Shown: piece by piece, positions 59,101-64,000 of the stretch
How positions within the stretch are numbered: the first letter of the stretch is position 1
How the letters are laid out: the number at the start of each line of letters is the position of its first letter
Source of the DNA: Telopea speciosissima
Taxonomy: Eukaryota > Streptophyta > Magnoliopsida > Proteales > Proteaceae
Reading direction: 5' to 3'
Length of the DNA stretch: 64,000 bases
Assembly: GCF_018873765.1 (NCBI RefSeq)
Contig: NC_057920.1
Location: 14,521,307-14,585,306, forward strand
Translations under genes and position numbers: made by a program
The notes under the pieces: generated by a model
Database searches by the model: none
What the model was told of the DNA's origin: nothing
The model's input: the letters and a program-made list of their open reading frames with translations, nothing else

Positions 59101-62100
59101 CACAAGGGGTCTTGATATGACACACAAGACAGAGAAGCAAGCAGAGTCATGGCGGCGCAAAGAAGAAGAAACAAAATTTCAAACATAATAGGTGGGGGAG
59201 CCTCCCACGATTCTACTATTTATAATAATAAAGGGGGGCCAAAAAGCCTTACAAATAATCAATCTAGAGCAATCCTAATCAGATTAGGAGTTGGGATTCC
59301 TAATCTGAATCCTAATTATAAAACATAAAATAGACTTATACTCTAAATAGGAGTATAAGTGTAAACAACTAAAACAAATAAAATAAAATACTAATCCCTC
59401 TAAAATCGTGGAGGGGAACTAAGAAAATAAACCATGAAAAATACTGTTTTAACCCTAGGCTAAAAGAACAAACAAATAAAAAGGCTCCAACGAAAAATCA
59501 AAGAACAGCCAAATCAATCATGGTTTCGGCTTTTGCATCAGTGAGCCTGTTGACAAGGGTGGTTATCAGCGGTTAGTGGGCAAACTAATCTACCTTTCCC
59601 ACACATGAGCTGACATAGCAGTTGTTGTAAGTTTGGTGAGCCAGTTCATGCATGATCCCTATTCCTCTCATATGCGGTCCGTTGCATTTTGCGGTATTTG
59701 AAGTCTGCTCCAGGAAAGGGAATCCTTCTATCTCCCAATGGTCACCTTAAGATTGAAGCTTATACTGATGTCGATTAGGCTGGTTCTTCTGACAGGAAGT
59801 CTATCTCTGGCTATTGTTCCTTTGTAGGCGGAAACTTTGTCACGTGGCGTAGCAAAAAGCAGAATGTTGTGGCAAGGTCCAATGCTGAAGCCGAGTTTCG
59901 TGCCATGGCACACGGCATCTGTGAACTTTTGTGGCTTAGAGGATTATTGCAGGATATCGGTGTTGCTGTCCATCTTCCCATGATGCTTTATTGTCACAAT
60001 AAAGCTACCATTAGCATTGCTCATAACCCTGTCCAGCATGATCGCACTAAACACGTGGAGGTTGACAGACATTTCATCAAGGAGAAGCTTGACGCCGGCC
60101 TCATTTGTGTTCCCTTTGTGAAGACTACTGATCAACTGGCTGATGTATTCACTAAGGGACTGAGTGGCAAGTTATTTCATCCTATCTTAGTCAAGTTGGG
60201 CATGCATGATATATATATGCTCCAACTTGAGGGGGAGTGTTAGATATATGGGCCAGAATACCGTGGGGGTATTCTGGACTTTTTCCCTTAATTGTTTTGT
60301 TAGTTTCTTGCGTGTGGTTTAGTCCCACATTGCTCATGTAATTATGTTCATTCTTTCATTATAGTTATAAATACATATGTGCTTGGATGATTAAGTTCTA
60401 ATTCTGATCCTGTTAACACCCCTAACTTCATTAAACCCAAAACCCTAGAGTTTTCAGAAATAACACTTCCAGCCCTCACCTAGGCCTCATACCTTGGCCG
60501 AGTGTTGTTCCTTACCAGTACAGAACTCGATCTAAACCCCTCCCTTTAGATCCCACATTAAACCCCAGTTTCTCTTATTTTCATCTTTCCCAAAACCCGA
60601 AACCCTAACCCTAATTTTCTGGAATTTAGAAACTCATACAAACCTAACTTAACCTATACCATTAGCTTCCCCTAGACCTGCCTACCATTACTAAATAAGA
60701 TCCAACCCCAATACGCTACACATAACCCTAGTTTTGACCTAAAACTACAATTCTGTCCTATTGCAACTGCAGAACCAGCAGCCCCTTGGTTCCTTTATCA
60801 TTAGATCCTGGATATTTGGCCTCTAGTAGGTCCTTTGCCTATCTAGAGCTACATTACCTCTCTTCCATTCTTCCTTGGTTTCTATTTTCCAATACTTCTA
60901 CAAGTGCTTGACCTGTGAAGCATCAATTCTTCCATGCACCAGTTTTGTTGCTGTTGTTTAGCAAATTGAAGAGGTGCTCCATCGATCGAATACCAAGAAC
61001 AGGGACTGAAGGCTTTATCCCTACCTGCGGCACTGTTCTCTTGGAGTTTTCCTGCAGCAAATCTCTGTCCCTCTAAACTCCAGTTTTGGCCAACAGATCC
61101 ATTCCATTCTTTGAGAGTGCAGTTTGCTTATTGGGTTCTCCATTCGATAGTCCTACCTGTTGGTTGAGAAATTCGTTTGCTCTTCAGTGAATATTGCCCC
61201 ATTAGAATCACTTCCTTCTTATATCCAACAATCCCTATATAAGACCAAATATATTTCCCATACAACCTAATCCTCATAATGTTAGGCCCTACTTTTTCCT
61301 ATTTCCTTTTTCTAAATAACCTACTTCTTCCAATTCCTATTTGCAGGGCATCAAAACCAGCAATCGGTTACACACCACCTGTTTTGTAAAATTAGCAGTC
61401 CAATGTACCTCTGTTAATCATATAGAAGCATGCATGTAACTATGATAAAATGAATCTCACACTCTCTAAACTATCCTACTTCCAAATCATTCCATACCCC
61501 CCTTTAGAAGTGCTACAATTCATGATTGTATGAGCATCATTTGTAGGGTTCTCAGAACACAAGTACAAATTTAGCGAAACACCCTTTCAGGTTATGAAGG
61601 TTGGGGAAGAGAGACACTGTTGGATTCAAGCAGCAAAGCTGTCGATATCAACAAGGCAAGAAAGATAGTGGAGTAGCATTAATAACACAAGGTGTTAGTA
61701 GATAATGGAACAACTATCAACAGTTTAACATTGTAGTTAAACCTTCCTGTCAAGAAATGTTCTGTAAACATACAATAAATATGTTGTTCATACATTTGGT
61801 TTTACAGTAGGTCAGATCTTTTTTTTTCCTCATTTTGGATGAATAACCATTGTCAGATGATTGTTAAGGTTTTGGGTTAGGATAGTTGAGGTAGCCAGGA
61901 GCAACCATGGTTCACTGGTAAAAGCTATGGTTCGTCATACCTCAGACCTGGGACAAAATCCAGCCTTTATTACCAATTCTCTTTCCCTCTAACTCACTTC
62001 AAAATATATTATAGTTATTTATGTATGACTATATAAACCTATAATTCATCGAATAACAACATTAGTAAACCATGACTGATTTAGTTACTGAATTTGTCTT

Positions 62101-62790
62101 TTCTTTTTGATATATTCTATAGGCACTGAACTTACACCATCTTGTTATCTTGCAATTGTAGAGACTATTAAAGCATATGAGCAGTACTCACCCAAAGAAT
62201 TTATTCACAAATCACAATCCACAATGACTCCCCGATGGGAAACAGAAAGAAATCATTTCCTTTTAATGCAAGTGCAGAAAGGACAAGCTAAATTTGAATG
62301 GGAGTAAAACGAGATTAAACGTACGATATTTTGGTTGGGGCAATGAAACGAACAGCTTACCGGAGTAGCCTACGCGTCCCTTGTCAGAAGTACGGGTGCA
62401 AGAAAAGAATGATTCATATCCCTCAGCCGTAATCAAATCTGTTGTCATGTCCTGTCTAGCTACTTTTGTCTCCTATTACCACAACGAGGAAAAAAAATAA
62501 AGGGCAAGGCGATAAATTAATGAAAAAACTCAGAGAAGATACATGGAACCTCTGCTGCAAAATTTACATCTATAAAGTATAGACTAAACGGTTGGTAACG
62601 ACCCAGCAAATTATTAGGTTAAAAAAATCAAGGGCAAAAAACAAAATTCGATTCAAGGTGGTGCTAGTGCAAATCAGTACACCTGAAAGCAGATAATGTC
62701 AGCTTCAAGTGAGTTGAGTAGTTTGAGAAGAGAGCCGTATTGAGAGATGCGCGGCCTTAGGCCGTTCACGTTGTATGTCACAATCTTCAT
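29142..62790 (-). CDS. APE2: AP endonuclease 2 (APE2/APEX2-like), 667 aa, 10 exons over 33.6 kb
   Basis: Exons in coding order: 62790-62683, 62472-62361, 45284-45054, 44754-44654, 43708-43593, 43414-43334, 40117-39917, 34428-34277, 31377-30548, 29213-29142. They sum to 2,004 nt with every junction GT-AG and in phase. Residues 1 to about 345 form the EEP nuclease domain of exonuclease III/APE type: Asn7, Glu37 (FQETK), Tyr161 (NIYGPR), Asp202 and Asn204 ([13 protein letters not shown]), Asp273 (SRIDHIL) and Asp330-His331 (EGSDHAP). A charged linker follows with three 12-14-residue repeats (KETDSPK-like, about 520-558). A PIP box QRTLSSFF at 469-476 should bind PCNA. The C-terminal GRF zinc finger has Cys614, His617, Cys640 and Cys654. 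Expected role: cleavage at abasic sites and 3'-end cleaning in nuclear DNA repair. Introns 2, 6, 7 and 8 are swollen by transposons. Confidence 0.95.
29520..29700. repeat. Decayed retroposon fragment in APE2 intron 9
   Basis: AAGCCTAATCCCAAAATACA followed by GGGTTTGGCTGCACAGATCC resembles the 3' tails of plant RTE-type LINEs and dependent SINEs (AAGCC...GGGGTCGGCTACATGGATCC). A sharper copy of that motif is at 31893-31920. Confidence 0.4.
29815..29855. repeat. Poly(T)-poly(G) tract in APE2 intron 9
   Basis: A run of T at 29819-29831 and of about 17 G at 29836-29852. Length may be unreliable in assemblies. Confidence 0.7.
30231..30398 (+). mobile_element. Au-type tRNA-derived SINE in APE2 intron 9
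   Basis: A tRNA-like head with a box B (GGTTCGAGTC at about 30281-30290) and the characteristic end cactgggtacaccctttttat. It is flanked by a 16-bp duplication AATGAGC(C/A)AGAATAGA at 30215-30230 and 30399-30414 with one mismatch. It lies 150 bp from exon 9, antisense to APE2. Confidence 0.82.
31870..32090. repeat. Decayed RTE-LINE/SINE-like tail in APE2 intron 8
   Basis: The stretch at 31893-31920 (ccaaatggggtcggctacat then ggatcc) is the motif common to plant RTE-type LINE and SINE 3' ends. Surrounding sequence has no open frame. A short GA run at 32093-32107 follows. Confidence 0.45.
32677..33931 (+). mobile_element. Solo-LTR-like unit, family S copy 1 (APE2 intron 8)
   Basis: 1,255 bp starting TGATGCAG and ending CTACATTA, with an exact 5-bp duplication ATTAC (32672-32676 and 33932-33936). 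It contains a TATA-like region near 32990 and a partly duplicated block at 33114-33226 (two versions of ccttgcatcttgtagaccgg and gatctcc). No coding sequence and no internal direct LTR pair. Its interior is the reverse complement of 38140-39140. Confidence 0.82.
35325..35586. mobile_element. hAT-type MITE, 262 bp (APE2 intron 7)
   Basis: It starts CATGGTACTAAA and ends TTTAGTACTATG. It is flanked by an exact 8-bp duplication CTCATGTT (35317-35324 and 35587-35594). The interior is rich in the motifs TTTCGG and CCGAAA in both orientations. Related to 36031-37057. Confidence 0.83.
35896..36030 (+). repeat. Tandem duplication, unit about 71 bp
   Basis: Two units (35896-35966 and 35967 onwards) share gatgtagcatataagcataa and actacatataat. 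The second unit is interrupted at 36030 by the MITE, and its continuation (catataatgcatgcctagg) follows at 37058. Confidence 0.8.
36031..37057. mobile_element. hAT-type non-autonomous element, 1,027 bp (APE2 intron 7)
   Basis: It begins CATAGTACAAAAACTCG and ends AGTTTTTAAACCTTG. It is flanked by an exact 8-bp duplication CATATAAT (36023-36030 and 37058-37065). TTTCG- and CTCGCGAGAT-rich ends are shared with 35325-35586. The neighbouring tandem unit at 35896-35966 shows the empty target site. No recognisable transposase. Confidence 0.82.
37426..37450. repeat. AT dinucleotide microsatellite
   Basis: About 12 AT units in APE2 intron 7. Confidence 0.85.
38140..39140 (-). mobile_element. Solo-LTR-like unit, family S copy 2 (APE2 intron 7)
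   Basis: About 1,001 bp, inverted relative to copy 1. The right end TGCATCA at 39140 and the left end AAATGTAG at 38140 correspond to TGATGCA and CTACATTT. Exact 5-bp duplication CCCCT (38135-38139 and 39141-39145). Interior stretches such as gggcagaattctcacgaaaa match the complement of copy 1. Confidence 0.82.
41069..41560 (+). pseudogene. Captured ankyrin-repeat gene fragment inside the Pack-MULE
   Basis: An open frame at 41069-41509 begins with a low-complexity Pro/Ser-rich part, continues into a canonical ankyrin repeat ([19 protein letters not shown]) and the start of a second (NRDGNTKL). After a frame change the end of that repeat is still readable ([11 protein letters not shown] near 41500-41530). 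A whole ankyrin protein would need many more repeats, so this is a fragment of an unidentified host gene. Confidence 0.7.
41607..41758. mobile_element. hAT-type MITE, 152 bp, nested in the Pack-MULE
   Basis: Starts CATAGTTATCAAGGCG and ends CGCCCTTGATAACTATG, with an exact 8-bp duplication CTCCACCC (41599-41606 and 41759-41766). The interior is repeats of the CCATGGCG type. Same family and same length as 49819-49970. Confidence 0.88.
43029..43206. mobile_element. Mutator-type MITE, 178 bp, abutting the Pack-MULE
   Basis: Arms GCTGCCTGGTCGAGTAGCCC and GGGGCTACATGACCAGACAG are inverted, with outer ends GGGAAAAGAA and TTTCTTGCCC. Flanks TTTAATTACA (43019-43028) and TTTAATTATA (43207-43216) agree at 9 of 10 bases. 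The left flank overlaps the right target duplication of the Pack-MULE. Confidence 0.78.
46934..47752 (+). repeat. LTR-like repeat of the chromovirus remnant, left copy
   Basis: It starts TGTAAACAAGCACTACAA and matches, in order, 52348-52834 and then 60862-61186. Shared blocks include agatactacttagatcttat and gtagatgcccttgtggttag-like sequence in the first half and gcttgacctgtgaagcatca in the second. The right limit is set where similarity fades. Confidence 0.8.
47785..48240 (+). pseudogene. Integrase fragment of a Ty3/gypsy chromovirus
   Basis: [20 protein letters not shown], then [20 protein letters not shown], then (other frames) the helix before MVMVRV near 48185-48205, are typical of chromovirus integrase from the last catalytic glutamate region to its C-terminal GPY-side. 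Several stops and frameshifts are present (e.g. 47980-47982). Gag, protease, RT and the first part of integrase are absent, and no primer-binding site is found after the LTR, so a large internal deletion is inferred. Confidence 0.78.
49819..49970. mobile_element. hAT-type MITE, 152 bp, in the copia A leader
   Basis: Starts CATAGTTGTCACGGCG and ends CCTTCACAACTATG. The interior is repeats of the ccaaggcgtccaaggcgccc kind. It is the same family and length as 41607-41758. The 8-bp target duplication is no longer clear. Confidence 0.7.
50235..51720 (+). pseudogene. Copia A gag-protease remnant
   Basis: Gag starts with ATG at 50235 ([20 protein letters not shown]) and shows the copia gag pattern ([13 protein letters not shown], then [20 protein letters not shown]). 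A stop at 50502-50504 and a frame break at 50821 interrupt it. A degenerate zinc-knuckle region is near 50975-51020. 51295-51720 contains the stretch before integrase (LGHPSYL). The frame runs straight into LTR sequence near 51757, marking the deletion joint. Confidence 0.8.
52348..52834 (+). repeat. Chromovirus 3' LTR, first half
   Basis: It starts TGTGGACAAGCAC after a purine-rich tract (ggggcggaggggaggtga, 52330-52347). It aligns with the first about 490 bp of 46934-47752 and is cut at 52834 by the insertion of the family S unit. Confidence 0.8.
53803..53814 (+). promoter_or_regulatory. Primer-binding site of copia B
   Basis: TGGTATCAGAGC directly after the LTR end. This is the standard initiator-methionine tRNA site of plant copia elements. 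Confidence 0.92.
53869..53912 (+). repeat. CTTCT pentanucleotide microsatellite
   Basis: About eight cttct units in the untranslated leader of copia B. Confidence 0.9.
54575..60243 (+). pseudogene. Copia B gag-pol, broken by stops and one insertion
   Basis: Start ATG at 54575. Gag runs to about 55440, with stops at 54890-54892 and 55160-55162. The zinc knuckle ([14 protein letters not shown]) has lost one cysteine. Protease keeps [10 protein letters not shown] near 55690. Integrase is frame-broken at 55952-56590, then open from 56589. RT starts near 57560 ([20 protein letters not shown]) and keeps YVDD at about 58053. Stops occur at 57930-57932 and elsewhere. After the 1.2-kb insertion, RNase H resumes at 59546 and ends at 60241-60243. 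Its DNKA motif reads CHNKA, so a catalytic Asp is lost. Confidence 0.9.
58320..59540 (-). mobile_element. Solo-LTR-like unit, family S copy 4, inside copia B
   Basis: 1,221 bp with ends TGATGTAG at 58320 and TTGCATCA at 59540 on the plus strand, i.e. the family in reverse. Exact 5-bp duplication GTGAG (58315-58319 and 59541-59545). The copia reading resumes directly after it, which confirms the boundaries. The interior includes the complement of ctcccacgattctactattt. Confidence 0.9.
60862..61186 (+). repeat. Chromovirus 3' LTR, second half
   Basis: It aligns with the last about 320 bp of 46934-47752 (ccttggtttctattttccaa, cttgacctgtgaagcatcaa, actccagttttggc). It is the continuation of 52348-52834 across the inserted 8 kb. 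Confidence 0.8.
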
Positions 62791-63779
62791 CTCTTTTTCA
62801 CTCCATAAGAAAACTGAAATTAGAGCATGAGAGAAATCACCCGTCTCTTCTCCCCATTCCTCTTCCTATCCGTTCCTTTAAGGTCCAGAGCTCATTCAAA
62901 AATCCACGACCCAAAAAATCTCCATTTGTTCACCTCCTCATTGCATTTTAAGCAACCATCGACATTCAATGTTCAAAACTGCCAGTATACCTTTTCTTTC
63001 AGATGGATGGGCACAAAGCTACGATTGCACCACCGGTCCTGCCCCTATTTCTTGCAGAAGTCGAGTGTTGGAGGTTGCAGAGCAAAAACAGAGTGAGACC
63101 GCAGAAGGTACGTGGTGGTTGTTTTCGGATTTTAAGTGGGACGGAAAAAGGGCAATTGTTTCCTTATATTGACACTATTTTTGCCACGTGGAACGTTATT
63201 TCTATAGATATTTTTTGGAGAAAAGTTTCCTGTGGGAGGGCTGTAGTCTGCTCCACAATCCACCAAACACAAAGGAGGGGGGCGAAATGACTGTCCCGCC
63301 CCATGAAACCAGATGTGATGCCCCCTATGTCCTTCTCTCTCCCATTGGCCCCCACGCATGTGCGAAACCATGCTCTCCTATAAAAAACACTTTTCTGGAA
63401 TTTTCATAGGAAAAAATTTGGGTACGCTGCCAGGTGCCCAAGCGATATTTGTCTCTCTCCCACACCTTGGAAAGGATCACCCTGCCTCTTCCCATATCAC
63501 TTGCCAATTGGTCCCAAATCCCAATGTGCTTGGAGTAGATTGTGTACCCACCCTTTCCTTTTTTGGGGTTGTCAATTGAGGTTAGGTCCCGACTGATTAA
63601 AATTGAACAGAACTGTCAAAATGATGCATTTAAAACTTGACATCTTCATTTAATTGTCCATTGTTTTATTCCCAAGAGTTATGCCAAATTATGAATGCAA
63701 ATGAGTTTTCAAAAATAGTTTGAAAGTGACTTATCAGTATGTCTTTATCAAAAGCTATTATTATGATTATCAATAAGAA
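62791..63779. other. Upstream region of APE2, no firm gene
   Basis: The APE2 promoter must lie here. An open frame of 89 codons (62827-63096, +) begins 37 bp from the APE2 start codon. It has a basic, Phe/Ser-rich N-terminus but no recognisable domain, so I do not call it a gene. A GTACGT splice-donor-like site at 63109 is unassigned. Confidence 0.4.
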
Positions 63780-64000
63780 CAGTCCCCCTTCTCTGGAAGT
63801 TTTGGGAATTATCCAGGATACCAATTTCCTAAAGACTTGCTTTAGGGATTGCTCATTTTTTAGTATTCCCAGAGAGATTAACAGCGTGGCTAACTCCTTG
63901 GCCCAGAAGGTCGTGTCTTGTGCGTGTGAGACATCCTGGCTGTTTTCCACTCCATGGTTGTCGAGTCTTTGTAATTCTGACACCGTGAGCTTTTTACACA
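63780..64000 (+). mobile_element. LINE RNase H tail fragment, cut by window end
   Basis: The plus strand reads IPREINSVANSLAQKVVSC near 63863-63919, then STPWLSSLC. This is the same PRxxNxVAxSLA pattern as 27355-27552. The 3' end is not in the window. Confidence 0.6.

Larger units (their letters stand above)
53605..60418 (+). mobile_element. Ty1/copia element B, full-length but decayed
   Basis: LTRs 53605-53802 and 60238-60418 both start TGTTAGATATATGGGCCAG and end AACA. The primer-binding site TGGTATCAGAGC is at 53803-53814, and a polypurine tract (gagggggag) lies just before the right LTR. Gag, protease, integrase, RT and RNase H are in copia order. Flanks are C-rich (CCCCC against CCCCT), so the target duplication is only approximate. 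The element is interrupted by a family S unit at 58320-59540. Confidence 0.92.
52835..60856 (+). mobile_element. Solo-LTR-like unit, family S copy 3, split by copia B
   Basis: The unit starts TGATGCAGC at 52835 and ends CTACATTA at 60856. Without the copia insertion (53605-60418) it is about 1.2 kb. Exact 5-bp duplication CCTCT (52830-52834 and 60857-60861). It carries the family blocks cgtgggaggctcccctatag near 53139 and cgggaggatctcc near 53302. Confidence 0.82.
45285..62360 (-). other. APE2 intron 2, about 17 kb, filled by nested transposons
   Basis: Donor GT at 62359-62360 (minus strand) and acceptor AG at 45285-45286. The exon on each side is in phase (GRVGYSG joined to GVATFCRV with the glycine codon split). 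The intron contains the chromovirus remnant 46934-61186 with everything nested in it. 45400-46930 and 61190-62350 show no recognised gene; a 90-bp imperfect tandem duplication is at about 46525-46705. Confidence 0.92.

Noticed and set aside
46934..61186. Target-site duplication of the chromovirus
   Set aside because: The bases outside the LTR copies (tccga and gtgaa) do not match, so either the right end is misplaced or the duplication is lost.
61900..61985. Possible tRNA or SINE head (ggttcactggtaaaagc ... ctgggacaaaatcc)
   Set aside because: No cloverleaf could be drawn, box B is poor and no flanking duplication is seen.

Overview
This is nuclear DNA of a flowering plant. The evidence is spliceosomal GT-AG introns, three protein genes of typical plant families, decayed Ty3/gypsy and Ty1/copia retrotransposons, an Au-type SINE, LINE tails and many hAT- and Mutator-type MITEs. 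I cannot name the species. Nothing indicates bacterial, organellar or viral-vector DNA, and there is no CRISPR array or rRNA gene.

Layout. Positions 1-10538 are one decayed Ty3/gypsy element of the Tat type, which carries a second RNase H and an extra gene on the opposite strand between integrase and the 3' LTR. Its 5' LTR is cut by the window edge. Positions 10539-18700 are repeat-rich intergenic DNA. From 18701 to 22022 (+) lies an intact seven-exon SKU5-similar (multicopper-oxidase-like) gene. Convergent to it at 23276-24232 (-) is an intact intronless PI-PLC X-domain gene. Positions 24233-29141 are intergenic, with MITEs, a LINE tail and a decayed extra copy of an APE2 terminal exon. From 62790 down to 29142 (-) runs an intact ten-exon gene for AP endonuclease 2 (APE2), with 2,004 coding bases spread over 33.6 kb. 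Its introns are packed with transposons. The window ends with intergenic DNA and another LINE fragment.

The exon joins were checked by phase. The SKS exons sum to 1,629 nt (542 aa plus stop) and the APE2 exons to 2,004 nt (667 aa plus stop), with no internal stop and GT/AG at every junction. APE2 would act in nuclear base-excision repair: it has an EEP nuclease domain, a PCNA-binding PIP box and a GRF zinc finger. The SKS protein is predicted secreted or GPI-anchored/apoplastic. The PLC-like protein is probably N-myristoylated. The three genes are neighbours without an evident shared pathway.

The most notable structure is APE2 intron 2 (45285-62360, about 17 kb). It holds a nest of insertions that can be ordered by target-site duplications: a gypsy chromovirus remnant; in it a copia remnant; in its 3' LTR a 1.2-kb solo-LTR-like unit; in that a copia element; and in the RT-RNase H region of that copia another 1.2-kb unit. 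Four members of this solo-LTR-like family, each with a clear 5-bp duplication, occur in APE2 introns. A Pack-MULE-like element carrying an ankyrin-gene fragment sits in intron 6.
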